A stretch of 64,000 nucleotides of DNA from an uncultured Chitinophagaceae bacterium (GTDB taxonomy: Bacteria > Bacteroidota > Bacteroidia > Chitinophagales > Chitinophagaceae): contig CAKZFX010000016.1 in assembly GCA_936908745.1 (NCBI GenBank), positions 62,001-126,000 of the forward strand, in the 5' to 3' direction. A program made the translations under genes and the position numbers. The notes under the pieces were generated by a model. That model was not told the DNA's origin. It made no database searches and was given only the letters and a program-made list of their open reading frames with translations. This document shows positions 8,948-17,939 of the stretch, piece after piece (positions within the stretch are counted from its first letter, which is position 1; each line of letters begins with the position of its first letter).

Positions 8948-11206
8948 TCAGAAACTAAAACTGATACCGCCTTTTATAAAACGGGGTGTGCCGGGTGTAT
9001 AATGTATTTCAGATACCGGGTTGGGTTCTGACTGCAATCTTGATTCGGTATCAAACTGCGCTTCGTTCCATTTGCGGTTGAAAATATTTTCCATTGAAAC
9101 AAAGAAGTCCAGTTTCTTTATGCGGTAGTTGACCAACACGTCGGCGATCAGATAACCATGCGCCGTTACTGAATAATCTTCGTTGGCCGGGCGATCATCA
9201 ATAAAACGATAGCGTAGTGATCCGCTGAAGCCTTTCTTTGTTTTAGCAGTCAATCCGCCAATGCTGGTGAAAGCCGGTGCCAGCGGCACATAATCTTCGC
9301 CTTTCGCTTCACCAATCGCTCTTGCCCTTGTAAGGTTTACATCCATGTCGGCAAACAACCAGCTGTTTAATTGGTAGCGGGCAGAAAGGTCAAGCCCCAA
9401 ACGTCTTGTTTTACCGCTGGGTTCCACAATGCCCGCATCGCCTACATATACAAACTCCTGCTGCGAATACAAATGCCAGAGCGTGGCTTTCAACACCAAT
9501 TGTTTGGCAGGTTTCAACACGATACCGAGGTCGGTGCCAAAAACTTTTGGTAAAATATCATTGGCTGCATTGTCAAGAATCACCCTTGTGTCGTTGGAAT
9601 GAAACCCGATCCCGTTGTTAAGAAACAACCTGACTTTATTATTAGGGCTATAGGTGAAATTCAGCTTAGGGCTGAATGTGCCTTTAGATTGGTAACGAAA
9701 AGCTGTTTCGCCCGCCAGTATATCTTTATAACCAAAACGGAAATAATCATAACGCAAACCGCCATCTATTGAAAACTGGTCGTTGAGTTGCACTTGCTGG
9801 TTCCAATAGGCAAAACCATTGCCTTCTTTTACATCGCCTCTTTGAATATCATATAAGCATTGACGTTTGACCACTTTTGATAAGGAAATATCATTTACAT
9901 CATCAAAGCGGAAGCCTGCGCCAAATTCAGACACCGCTTTCTTATTGCCCAGCAACCATGTTTTTTCAGCAGTGGTGGTGTAGCCAAAAATATTTCTTGA
10001 TTCCTTTTGCCGGATCGCATCGCCATTCACAGGATCATCCAGGAAAAAAGTGAAGTTGGAATACAAGTTGAAATGATAACGGCTGTAATAAAATTGGTCG
10101 GTTGACTTCCAGTTGTTTTTCCACTGTTTGGCAAATCGGATATTGAAATTAGTACGGCCGGTATTACCGCCTTCGCTGTTGTCAATAGAACCAAAGCGTG
10201 TGATCAAACCGCTTTTTACCGCCCGGTCGGGAATTTGTCCCGATGCATCCCAACGGCTGTCAAATGTCGAAGCCGATATCGTTAACTGCGATTGATTGCC
10301 AAACCAGGTATTGTATTTGGCCATCAGGTTGAAACGATGGAAATTTTGCGGACTTTCAAAATAGCTATCGTTGTGAAAATATTCAGACGCCACATACAAT
10401 TGCTGCCGGCTCTTTTGTGTTTCCTTGTTAAAAATCTTTAGCTGGCCTGAAATGCGTTGGGTATTAAAATCACCTGCTTCTGCTTTTATAAAATTCTCAG
10501 TAAGGAAATCTTTTGTTTTAAACTCAACAAAACCAGCCGTTGCAAGGTTGCCTTTTGATGGATCATACGGGCCCATTTCAAATCCGACTTTTTCAATGGT
10601 CTCAGGAATTAAAAAATGAAGATCGGCATAACCTTGTCCATGGGCATGGCTCACCATATTTACGGGCATCCCATCCACGGTGAGATTGATATCTGTTCCA
10701 TGGTCAATATCAAAACCCCGTAAGAAGATTTGTTCAGCCTTACCGCCGCCTGCATGTTGGGCGATAAATACTCCGGGTACCACCCGCAAAATATCCTGTG
10801 AACTGTTGACAGGACGCAGCATAATATCCACCTGGCTTAATGTGTTGAGACCATTTGTCCGCTTACTGTTTACCCGTACTTCCGAAAGATTGAGACTGCC
10901 TTTTTTCAGGTTGACCGTAACGCTGGATACCAGGTTCTCTTTTACCTCTACAGGAATGATCTCTGTTTTGTAACCCGTATGCGAAGCAACCAGTTCATAT
11001 TGGCCAGCGGCAAGATCAGTAAAACGAAAGGAACCAAAGCTATTGGTGTTATCTCTCTTTTGTTCGCCAACATTGATCGTGGCGCCAACCAACGGTGCCT
11101 TGGTTTCGTTGTCTTTAATAAAACCTTCAATAATGCCGGTTTGCCCGCAGATCGTTTTTATAAACAATAAGTGCAATACAATAAGCGAAAGAATAATTTT
11201 TCTCAT
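8948..11206 (-). CDS. TonB-dependent outer-membrane receptor
   Basis: The 752-residue protein has a signal peptide (MRKIILSLIVLHLLFIKTIC), a carboxypeptidase-regulatory-like domain (residues 25-110), a plug domain with the segment GKAEQIFLRGFDIDHGTD, and a 22-strand type barrel ending in an aromatic residue (GISFSF). Such receptors import a ligand across the outer membrane with energy from TonB/ExbBD. No SusD partner is adjacent, so a SusC role is unlikely. The histidine-rich plug loop (VSHAHGQGYADLHF) may hint at a metal ligand, but the substrate cannot be read from sequence. The neighbouring DUF1684 gene lies upstream on the same strand. Confidence 0.9.
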   Translation of the reverse strand: MRKIILSLIVLHLLFIKTICGQTGIIEGFIKDNETKAPLVGATINVGEQKRDNTNSFGSFRFTDLAAGQYELVASHTGYKTEIIPVEVKENLVSSVTVNLKKGSLNLSEVRVNSKRTNGLNTLSQVDIMLRPVNSSQDILRVVPGVFIAQHAGGGKAEQIFLRGFDIDHGTDINLTVDGMPVNMVSHAHGQGYADLHFLIPETIEKVGFEMGPYDPSKGNLATAGFVEFKTKDFLTENFIKAEAGDFNTQRISGQLKIFNKETQKSRQQLYVASEYFHNDSYFESPQNFHRFNLMAKYNTWFGNQSQLTISASTFDSRWDASGQIPDRAVKSGLITRFGSIDNSEGGNTGRTNFNIRFAKQWKNNWKSTDQFYYSRYHFNLYSNFTFFLDDPVNGDAIRQKESRNIFGYTTTAEKTWLLGNKKAVSEFGAGFRFDDVNDISLSKVVKRQCLYDIQRGDVKEGNGFAYWNQQVQLNDQFSIDGGLRYDYFRFGYKDILAGETAFRYQSKGTFSPKLNFTYSPNNKVRLFLNNGIGFHSNDTRVILDNAANDILPKVFGTDLGIVLKPAKQLVLKATLWHLYSQQEFVYVGDAGIVEPSGKTRRLGLDLSARYQLNSWLFADMDVNLTRARAIGEAKGEDYVPLAPAFTSIGGLTAKTKKGFSGSLRYRFIDDRPANEDYSVTAHGYLIADVLVNYRIKKLDFFVSMENIFNRKWNEAQFDTESRLQSEPNPVSEIHYTPGTPRFIKGGISFSF

Positions 11207-11309
11207 GAGCCGTAGGTCTTACGTGATACTGCAAATAAAAAGAATCTTGCCCACAAACGGCGGGCACTATGACAAACGGGGACAAAAGTCAATAAATGGC
11301 GGAGCAGGA

Positions 11310-11900
11310 TCAATGACCACCCGCATACTTCATTTCACCCGCTTTGATCTTTACGGCTAAATGATTTTCAGCAGGAGGGATGGGACATTCAAACGTATTG
11401 CTTTTATAAGCGCAATAAGGATTATAGGCTTTATTAAAATCAAGTGAGAAATTACTGTTCAGTTCAGGTATGCTAAGATCAATATAACGGCCGTTTTCAT
11501 AGCTTTCTTCACCACAGGTTTCGTCGGTGAATGGAATAAATAAATGATCGGCATACTTCTCCGTGTTCATCAGGTCTTTGGATTGATAAATATGCAGCTT
11601 GAGCGATTTGCCGGCAATTGTAAAATGAAGAATACCATAGACACGGTACAATCTTTTTGTTTTGCCTGATGTTTCCATTTTAAACCAAGGCGCTTCAGTC
11701 ACTTGTTCAAATCGGGTGGCAAGATAATAGGTTTTGCTAATGGGAAAGAAATTCAGTTTAGCCCTGTCTGCGTCTTTCACCACTTCATGTGTGGAGATAT
11801 AAGCAATCCGGTAAGATTGGATAGAGTCCGTATAATTGTCTTCCTGTGCTGCAACAGCGAGTGATAAAAGAACGGACAAAGAAAGAAGAATTGTTTTCAT
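11310..11900 (-). CDS. DUF1684 family secreted protein
   Basis: The 196-residue protein has a signal peptide (MKTILLSLSVLLSLAVAA). The C-terminal segments GRYIDL, LDFNKAYNPYCAYKSN and CPIPPAENHLAVKIKAGE are the hallmark of DUF1684 proteins, a family with conserved Cys, Asn, Tyr and Glu residues but no established reaction. It lies 12 bases downstream of the arginase gene, so both are probably on one transcript, and 103 bases upstream of the TonB receptor. A joint role with that receptor is possible but not shown. Confidence 0.85.
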   Translation of the reverse strand: MKTILLSLSVLLSLAVAAQEDNYTDSIQSYRIAYISTHEVVKDADRAKLNFFPISKTYYLATRFEQVTEAPWFKMETSGKTKRLYRVYGILHFTIAGKSLKLHIYQSKDLMNTEKYADHLFIPFTDETCGEESYENGRYIDLSIPELNSNFSLDFNKAYNPYCAYKSNTFECPIPPAENHLAVKIKAGEMKYAGGH

Positions 11901-11912
11901 GCGTGAACAGGG

Positions 11913-12860
11913 TTAGTTCATCATCAGGATGTTAACACTTCGCTGTAAGATATTAAATGCAATTTCAGCCATCAGGTTTTCTTTATCCAGCGTCGGGTTT
12001 ACTTCTGTTATTTCAAAACAACAAATCTTGCGCATCATCATAAACTTGCTCACAAGATCTTCGGCCTCTCTTTCACGAAGCCCGTTGTTTACAGGCGTGC
12101 CTGTTCCTTTACTTATGGAAGAATCGAGGCAGTCCACGTCAAATGAAATATAAATATCGGTACAGTCAGAAAGATAGCGTTGCACAGCTCTTACAATATT
12201 CTCCGGGCCTTTGGTACGGACTTCCTTGGTGCTGATCACTTTCATACCATACTTTTCAATCAGGTACTTTTCTTCTTTTTCAAAATCACGCAGAGAGATC
12301 AGGACAATATCTTCCGGCAATACTTTGGGTGCTATTTTCCCAATGGTCTTTAACTGGTTCCAATATTTCGTAGTTTCTTCGTCCAGCTCATGCACGGCAC
12401 ACTCTTTATTGTCCTCGTTGATCGTTGCGGCCAATGGCATACCGTGCATATTGCCGCTCGGCGTAGTGTAAGGTGTATGCAAATCAGAATGGGCGTCAAT
12501 CCATATTACACCAAGCCTGCTTTTAGGCTTTGCTGTTTTGATACCGGCAATCGTTGCACCGGCTGTACTATGGTCGCCGCTTAATACCAACGGAAAGAAA
12601 TTGTTCTTCATCGAATCGGCCACTGCCTTGCATACACGTTCATAAACAGCCGCCACGCCTTTTATCCGTTTTGCATAAGGCGATTCAATGGGTTCGTACA
12701 ACAGTTTATTTTCTGTTTGTATTTTTTCGGAAGGAAAGTGAATAAAGAAGTTGCTCATGAAATCCAGCGCCGCGATCTTAATGGCTTCAATACCCAGGCT
12801 GGCGCCACGTGTACCTGCGCCTATTTCAGAGGCTACTTCTATGAGTTTAATATTTTTCAT
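11913..12860 (-). CDS. rocF: Arginase
   Basis: Manganese enzyme of the arginase/agmatinase family (315 residues). The three metal-binding signatures are complete: SGDHST, WIDAHSDLHTP followed by SGNMHGMP, and SFDVDCLDSS. The SGNMHG segment together with EITEVNP near the C-terminus favours arginase (arginine to ornithine and urea) over agmatinase or formimidoylglutamase. No urease genes are in view. It is followed after 12 bases by the DUF1684 gene. The start is the ATG at 12860. Confidence 0.88.
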   Translation of the reverse strand: MKNIKLIEVASEIGAGTRGASLGIEAIKIAALDFMSNFFIHFPSEKIQTENKLLYEPIESPYAKRIKGVAAVYERVCKAVADSMKNNFFPLVLSGDHSTAGATIAGIKTAKPKSRLGVIWIDAHSDLHTPYTTPSGNMHGMPLAATINEDNKECAVHELDEETTKYWNQLKTIGKIAPKVLPEDIVLISLRDFEKEEKYLIEKYGMKVISTKEVRTKGPENIVRAVQRYLSDCTDIYISFDVDCLDSSISKGTGTPVNNGLREREAEDLVSKFMMMRKICCFEITEVNPTLDKENLMAEIAFNILQRSVNILMMN

Positions 12861-13028
12861 ACATCAATCGTTGAGAAATGAATCGTTGTTCAGCCCTGCA
12901 AGGCTGTATACTATCAGCAGGAAGAAAACCGGCGTGGTTTAATCGGGTATATAAAAATTAGCCGGCAAGGATTGGTCGGCAAAGGAGCAGCTACCGTTTT
13001 TTATATGTAGTGTTCTGCTTAAAAACAT

Positions 13029-13058
13029 ACGGGGACAAAGATAATCATTTGTCCCCGT
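13029..13058 (-). terminator. Hairpin after the universal stress genes
   Basis: An 11-bp perfect stem, ACGGGGACAAA (13029-13039) with TTTGTCCCCGT (13048-13058), followed on the minus strand by ATGTTTTT. It lies 30 bases beyond the stop of the downstream usp gene. The rest of 12861-13087 shows nothing else that I can name. Confidence 0.7.
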
Positions 13059-13087
13059 GCAGTCAAGTTAACCGGTTGTCAATAAAC

Positions 13088-13873
13088 TTACTCATGCATA
13101 GCCAATACCGGCACTGAACTTTGGTAAGCCAGCACTTTGGTATGACTTTTCACGAAAAGTTTTGACAATAAAGAGTGTTCTTTATGTATAACGATAATAA
13201 AGTCAATGTTTTTATCCTGCGAAAACTGGTTGATCGCTTCATCCACATTGTAAAGGCCGAGGAAATAAAATTCAGGATTAAAATCGTTGAACATTTCACT
13301 CAAAGCTGCTTTTTCCTGCTGGTACTGATCTGTCAGCGCCACATAATGCTCGCTGTCCACGTTGATAACGTGGAGGGCGGGACGGAAGGTTTTCAGAATA
13401 TTTTTAATCGGAACAGAAGGTGTGGTTAATCGTGCGTTTTTAAAATCAGAAGTCAGCAATACATTTTTTACATCTTTATAAGTGGCATGTTCCGGCACGA
13501 TCAGCACAGGACATACTTTTCTTTCCACCATTTTCAGCGTATTGCTGCCGATAAAGGTCTGACCGATAGCAGAACGGCCGGTGATGCCCATGATCACAAG
13601 ATCAGCCTGCTGGTGTCTTGCCAGTCTTTCCAGTTCGGTGATAAAATCGTTTCCTTCTTCGGCCTGTACGGTTATTTTTACGACACCCAGCGTTGACAAT
13701 TCATTTTTCAGGTTTTCCAGTTTATGATTGGCTTCATCTGCTTGTGAGGGCTTGTCATAAACGTGGTGCAGGATCATGTTGACACCATAATGCCCGGTGA
13801 GCATCTGGGTGGCATAGCGGGCCGCATTTAACGAAGTTTCAGAAAAATCAACAGGAACAATTACTGTATTCAT
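13088..13873 (-). CDS. Universal stress protein (UspA family)
   Basis: The 261-residue cytoplasmic protein has an N-terminal Usp domain with the ATP-binding pattern G-x2-G-x9-G-S visible in MGITGRSAIGQTFIGSN, followed by a degenerate second Usp-like half (from NVLLTSDFKNARLT). Usp proteins bind nucleotides and help survival under stress; the exact target is unknown. The start is set at the ATG at 13873 (MNTVIVPVDFSETSLNAARY), because the 14 codons above it do not belong to the fold. It is one of a tandem pair with the gene at 13957-14742 (same architecture, same end LAYQSSVPVLAMHE versus LAYHSNIPLMAAHE). Confidence 0.9.
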   Translation of the reverse strand: MNTVIVPVDFSETSLNAARYATQMLTGHYGVNMILHHVYDKPSQADEANHKLENLKNELSTLGVVKITVQAEEGNDFITELERLARHQQADLVIMGITGRSAIGQTFIGSNTLKMVERKVCPVLIVPEHATYKDVKNVLLTSDFKNARLTTPSVPIKNILKTFRPALHVINVDSEHYVALTDQYQQEKAALSEMFNDFNPEFYFLGLYNVDEAINQFSQDKNIDFIIVIHKEHSLLSKLFVKSHTKVLAYQSSVPVLAMHE

Positions 13874-13956
13874 TGTAATAAATTTAATGGATTGATAACT
13901 ATCGTTGCGTCGCAAAAATAGCTATCAAATAAATAAGATGTATATAGGCTGAAAAC

Positions 13957-14742
13957 TTACTCATGCGCAGCCATCAGCGGGATATTACTGTGGTAGGCAA
14001 GGCGTTTGGTGTGGGTCGTTTTAAAGAGATTGCTGCTGTTGGGATGATGCCTGGGGACCGTGATCAGCATATCCACTGAATAATCCTTTACAAAATTGTC
14101 CATCGCATCGTAAAAATCATTCATGGCAAGGAAATAAAATTCAGGGTTGAAACGGGAGAACATTTTCTGCATCTTGTCTTTTTCTGCCTGGCATTCTTCC
14201 GTAATAGCTACGTAATGGTTAGGGTCAACGTTTACAATATGCAACTTAGGTTCAAACAACTCCAGTACAGAACAAATAAAAGCAGAAGGTGTGGTGCGTT
14301 CCACGTCTTTGAAATCAGATGCAAAAGCCACGTTGCGGATGCCGGCAAAAGCAGCATCCGAAGGCACGATCAGTACAGGGATCAGGCTATGTTCCACCAT
14401 GCGCAAGGTATTGCTGCCGATCATTTTTTGACCTAAAGCTGTGCGCCCCGTGATGCCCATGGCGATCAGGCTGGCAGTCATTGTTTGCGCCAGTCGCGAC
14501 AGGTTGCTGATCAGGTCGCCGCCCATTTCTGCCACACATTCCACTTTAATATCTCCTTTGTGAAGCAATTCCATTTTCAGGCTTTCGAGGTAGCTCATGC
14601 ACATCTCATAGTCCTGCTCGTCTTTAAAATTATGATAGAGGATAACAGCAGTATCTTGTTTTTCTGCCAGCATTTTTCCGACAAAACGGGCAGCATTTAA
14701 GGCTGTATCGGAAAAGTCAACAGGAATAATAACACGGTGCAT
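13957..14742 (-). CDS. Universal stress protein (UspA family), tandem copy
   Basis: A 261-residue paralogue of the neighbouring usp gene with the same two-half layout. The nucleotide-binding pattern is in MGITGRTALGQKMIGSN and is intact. The N-terminus MHRVIIPVDFSDTALNAARF fixes the start at 14742. The 83-base gap to the downstream copy contains no visible terminator, so co-transcription is likely. Duplicated usp genes of this kind are common in Bacteroidota; a partner or specific stress cannot be named. Confidence 0.9.
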   Translation of the reverse strand: MHRVIIPVDFSDTALNAARFVGKMLAEKQDTAVILYHNFKDEQDYEMCMSYLESLKMELLHKGDIKVECVAEMGGDLISNLSRLAQTMTASLIAMGITGRTALGQKMIGSNTLRMVEHSLIPVLIVPSDAAFAGIRNVAFASDFKDVERTTPSAFICSVLELFEPKLHIVNVDPNHYVAITEECQAEKDKMQKMFSRFNPEFYFLAMNDFYDAMDNFVKDYSVDMLITVPRHHPNSSNLFKTTHTKRLAYHSNIPLMAAHE

Positions 14743-14805
14743 GGTTTAGTGGGTTTTGGTTTCCTTATAAATGTAAACAAATTGCCAATGACTGGAAAAA
14801 AGTTT

Positions 14806-15360
14806 TCAACGGGCAGGAGCTAAAAGTGAATAAATAGCGCTGTCCAAAAAATTGCCGTTGTAATAATAGTTTTCTTTGAAATACCCTTCCTGCACAAACC
14901 CGTTATTTTTCAATAATTTAATAGAAGCTTCATTTTTAGGATTCACATTGGCTTCCACCGAGTGCAGGTTCATTTTATGGAAGCCATAATCCAGCACCAC
15001 TTCCATCGCTTCCTGCATCAACCCTTTACCCTGGTGGCCGGTATGCAGCGCATAACCTATTTCCGCCCTGAAATGTGCCTTCTCCAATCGCCAATAACAG
15101 ATAGTGCCTATCAAAACAGGATTATCAATCAACGAAATGCCCCAGGTGATGCCTTCGTTTTCATCCAGCGCTTTATCAATGATGCCGATCCATTTATAGC
15201 CGTCTTCCAACGCAGGCATCGGGTCCCTGTCCAAAAACTCGATCATGCGTGGATCATTGCGCAGGAAAAAAATCTCGTTGATATCACCGGCTGTAATCCG
15301 GCGGAGCTGCAATCTTTCCGTAGTCAGTTCAGGAAAGGGAGAAAAATTAACGACCAGCAT
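14806..15360 (-). CDS. GNAT N-acetyltransferase, RimJ/RimL-like
   Basis: The 184-residue protein begins PELTTERLQLRRITAGD, the usual opening of RimJ/RimL-type acetyltransferases, and carries GYALHTGHQGKGLMQEA (acetyl-CoA pyrophosphate-binding motif A, Q-x-x-G-x-G/M) and VNPKNEASIKLLKNNGF (motif B). It would transfer an acetyl group from acetyl-CoA to an amine of a protein or small molecule; the substrate is unknown. A bidirectional hairpin separates it from the upstream lipoprotein gene. Confidence 0.88.
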   Translation of the reverse strand: MLVVNFSPFPELTTERLQLRRITAGDINEIFFLRNDPRMIEFLDRDPMPALEDGYKWIGIIDKALDENEGITWGISLIDNPVLIGTICYWRLEKAHFRAEIGYALHTGHQGKGLMQEAMEVVLDYGFHKMNLHSVEANVNPKNEASIKLLKNNGFVQEGYFKENYYYNGNFLDSAIYSLLAPAR

Positions 15361-15434
15361 AAGCAGTTGTTGAAATTGGGAAGTGAATATAAGCCAACCG
15401 CTTCTTTTGTACAGCTGTGTTGAAAACTAAAATG

Positions 15435-15460
15435 AAAAGGTACCCGTTGGAGTACCTTTT
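15435..15460 (-). terminator. Terminator after the LEA14-like lipoprotein
   Basis: AAAAGGTAC (15435-15443) pairs with GTACCTTTT (15452-15460). A T-run follows on either strand. It lies 28 bases past the stop of the minus-strand lipoprotein gene. Confidence 0.75.
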
Positions 15461-15487
15461 TCACCCTTAGTGTATGCGTGAGATCGT

Positions 15488-15964
15488 TTAGTCTTTTGAA
15501 ATCAGTCCCCGGAACTTTTCAATGTTCTCAAGGCTTTCAAACTTGATAGGTATTTCTTTAGAAAAACCCGTTTTCTTTACTCTTGCAAACCCATCAATTT
15601 TGATCAGCGCCTCTTTCTTTTTGTAAAGGTCTTTCTGATTTTTAATCACACCGATCATATCCACTTTTAATAAAGCAGGTACTACAAAATCAGACTTTTT
15701 CTTTACCTGTACTTTTTGGTCGAGTGTAAACTTGCCGACATAGGCATTATCAATATACACATCGCCCCATGCTTCGCTTAGCTGTACGCCAAAACTGTTT
15801 GGGTTGTAAAACACCAGGTCAATGCCGGCAGTAGATTGCAGCACACCTAATTCCACGAGGTGAATATTGCGCACATCGCGGTACTCAGGTTCTTTTACAT
15901 TGGACGTACTGCACGAAACAAAAAATATAGAACTGATGAATAGTGTAGAAATTATAGATTTCAT
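15488..15964 (-). CDS. LEA type 2 (WHy-domain) lipoprotein
   Basis: The 158-residue protein has a lipoprotein signal ending FFVSC, so it should be anchored to a membrane by a lipidated cysteine. The rest has the LEA14/WHy pattern: alternating beta strands with GIDLVFYNPNSFGVQLSEA, VYIDNAYVGKF and a final KIDGFARVKK strand. In plants and some bacteria this fold is linked to desiccation or general stress; the bacterial role is unclear. It is a single gene ended by the hairpin at 15435-15460. Confidence 0.82.
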   Translation of the reverse strand: MKSIISTLFISSIFFVSCSTSNVKEPEYRDVRNIHLVELGVLQSTAGIDLVFYNPNSFGVQLSEAWGDVYIDNAYVGKFTLDQKVQVKKKSDFVVPALLKVDMIGVIKNQKDLYKKKEALIKIDGFARVKKTGFSKEIPIKFESLENIEKFRGLISKD

Positions 15965-16004
15965 ATGCTTAATTTTTATTGCTTTTTGGCCATATGTTAT
16001 TCGT

Positions 16005-16054
16005 CATAAAAATTATCATCGTACTTAAACATATGTTACTCGATAATTTTTATG
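16005..16054. repeat. 13-bp perfect inverted repeat with embedded CATATG repeats
   Basis: CATAAAAATTATC (16005-16017) is the exact reverse complement of GATAATTTTTATG (16042-16054), with 24 bases between. A direct repeat CATATGTTAYTCG occurs at 15991 and again at 16030. It sits in the divergent region between the LEA lipoprotein and thiolase genes, so an operator is possible; no T-run follows. Confidence 0.5.
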
Positions 16055-16174
16055 GCTCATTTCATAACAATGGTTTTTGATGAGTAAAAGGTTACAGCAA
16101 TACTATCCAAAGGATCAGGCCATATAACGTTAATTAAGTGTGAAGGTAGCAGAAATGGCCTGTAAGCCAGCCTG

Positions 16175-16204
16175 TTCGTACTAAACTAACAATTGTTAAC
16201 TTTG
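16175..16204 (+). promoter_or_regulatory. Candidate Bacteroidota promoter for the thiolase gene
   Basis: TAACTTTG (16197-16204) is a perfect TAnnTTTG -7 box, 35 bases before the thiolase ATG. TTCG at 16175-16178 is a possible imperfect -33 element at 18 bases spacing. Confidence 0.5.
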
Positions 16205-16238
16205 CATTTCAAAAAATCAAAAACGAAAGTTTCTCTAT

Positions 16239-17420
16239 ATGAAAGAAGTTGTGATCATCTCCGCAGTCCGTACGCCGATGGGAAGCTTTGGCGGTTCGTT
16301 AAAAGCATTATCAGCCACCCAATTAGGCGCTGCTGCTATCAAAGGCGCTTTGCAAAAAGCAGGTATTGAACCGGCGCAGGTGCAGGATGTATTGATGGGT
16401 TGTGTGATCCAGTCCAACCTGGGACAGGCGCCAGCAAGACAGGCGGCTAAATTTGCCGGTTTGCCAAATGAAGTGAACTGCACAACGGTAAACAAAGTTT
16501 GCGCCAGCGGTATGAAAGCGATTGCACAGGCTGCGCAAAGCATTATGCTGGGTGATGCCGATATCGTGGTGGCAGGCGGTATGGAAAGCATGAGCAATGT
16601 TCCTTTCTATGCAGACAGTCTTCGTTGGGGAAATAAATACGGTAACACATCATTGATTGATGGTTTGGCAAAAGATGGCCTTACCGATGTATATGATGGC
16701 AAAGCCATGGGCAATGCGGCTGAACTCTGCGCCAAAGACTGCGGTATCAGCCGGGAAGACCAGGACAACTTCGCCATTGAAAGTTATAAACGTTCACAGG
16801 CAGCCTGGGAAAGCGGCAAATTTGATAACGAAGTGGTGCCGGTGGAAATTCCGCAGCGCAAAGGCGATCCTGTTGTGTTTGCCAAAGACGAAGAACCCTA
16901 TAACGTAAAATTTGATAAAATACCTTCACTCAGCCCGGCCTTTCAAAAAGAAGGAACGGTGACGGCTGCCAATGCCAGCACGATGAATGACGGCGCTGCC
17001 GCATTGGTATTGATGAGTGCTGAGAAAGCAAAGGAATTAGGATTGACGCCCATCGCTAAGATCCGTTCGTATGCCGATGCGGAACAAGCTCCGGAATGGT
17101 TTACTACAACGCCTTCGATTGCTGTGCCTAAAGCGGTGGCAAAAGCCGGTTTGAAAATGGAAGACATCAACTACTGGGAACTCAACGAAGCTTTTGCGGT
17201 AGTGGGTATTGAAAATACAAAGCGAATGAAATTAGATCCTGCCAAAGTAAATGTTCATGGCGGTGCTGTATCACTCGGCCACCCGTTGGGTTGCAGTGGT
17301 GCAAGGATCATTGTTACACTGATCAATGTGCTGAAAGCAAACAATGCGAAATATGGCGCAGCCGGTATTTGCAACGGCGGTGGTGGCGCTTCAGCAATGG
17401 TCATTGAAAATATTGGGTAA
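16239..17420 (+). CDS. Acetyl-CoA C-acetyltransferase (thiolase II)
   Basis: The 393-residue thiolase has all family marks: the acyl-accepting Cys88 in NKVCASGMK, the catalytic NEAFA segment, GGAVSLGHPLGCSGAR with the active histidine, and the C-terminal CNGGGGASAM with the second catalytic cysteine. It would condense two acetyl-CoA to acetoacetyl-CoA or run the reverse thiolysis. The length and motifs are those of the biosynthetic, atoB/phaA type. A GNAT gene follows 3 bases after its stop. No other fatty-acid or butyrate genes are nearby, so the direction in the cell is not evident. Confidence 0.93.
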   Translation: MKEVVIISAVRTPMGSFGGSLKALSATQLGAAAIKGALQKAGIEPAQVQDVLMGCVIQSNLGQAPARQAAKFAGLPNEVNCTTVNKVCASGMKAIAQAAQSIMLGDADIVVAGGMESMSNVPFYADSLRWGNKYGNTSLIDGLAKDGLTDVYDGKAMGNAAELCAKDCGISREDQDNFAIESYKRSQAAWESGKFDNEVVPVEIPQRKGDPVVFAKDEEPYNVKFDKIPSLSPAFQKEGTVTAANASTMNDGAAALVLMSAEKAKELGLTPIAKIRSYADAEQAPEWFTTTPSIAVPKAVAKAGLKMEDINYWELNEAFAVVGIENTKRMKLDPAKVNVHGGAVSLGHPLGCSGARIIVTLINVLKANNAKYGAAGICNGGGGASAMVIENIG

Positions 17421-17423
17421 ATT

Positions 17424-17939
17424 ATGCTCACGATACGATTGGCAACCCCATCGGATGCCGAACTGATAGCCGACCTCAGCCGGACGACTTTCTACGATAC
17501 GTTTATAGACGACAATGCGAAGGAAGATATGGACAAATTCATGGACGAAGTCTTTACCAAAGATGCGTTGATGAAAGAAGTGGGTGCCGCCAACAATATT
17601 TTTTTATTGGCGGAAGACGAAGGAAAAGCAGTAGGGTATGTACGCCTTCGCGAAAACAATATTCCACCAGAATTAGGAACAACAAACGCTTTAGAAATAG
17701 CAAGGCTCTATGCAGCAAAAGAAAGCATAGGTAAAGGAGTGGGCAAGGCGCTGATGCAAGCCTGCGTCAATATTGCCATGATTCAGAAAGCCCATACATT
17801 ATGGCTCGGTGTCTGGGAAAAAAATGAACGTGCTATCCGTTTCTACAAACAATGGGGCTTTGAAAAATTTGCCGATACTGCTTTCAAATTTGGCAATGAT
17901 GTTCAAAACGACTGGCTGATGAAAAAGACACTTAGCTGA
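17424..17939 (+). CDS. GNAT family N-acetyltransferase
   Basis: The 171-residue protein opens MLTIRLATPSDAELIADLSR, typical for GNAT proteins, and carries IARLYAAKESIGKGVGKALMQ (acetyl-CoA-binding motif A) and a GVWEKNERAIRFYKQWGF motif B. It starts 3 bases after the thiolase stop and is almost certainly translated from the same message. The substrate is unknown; similarity in the motif B region is to the spermidine/amino-acid acetyltransferase-like group, but this is weak. Its TGA stop abuts the TTA of the convergent gene. Confidence 0.9.
   Translation: MLTIRLATPSDAELIADLSRTTFYDTFIDDNAKEDMDKFMDEVFTKDALMKEVGAANNIFLLAEDEGKAVGYVRLRENNIPPELGTTNALEIARLYAAKESIGKGVGKALMQACVNIAMIQKAHTLWLGVWEKNERAIRFYKQWGFEKFADTAFKFGNDVQNDWLMKKTLS

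Noticed and set aside
8945..8950. Palindromic TGATCA joining two stop codons
   Set aside because: A simple result of convergent genes with zero gap (also at 17937-17942); no evidence for a function.
12900..12920. Small GC hairpin upstream of arginase
   Set aside because: The stem is too short and has no T-run or link to a riboswitch that I can recognise.
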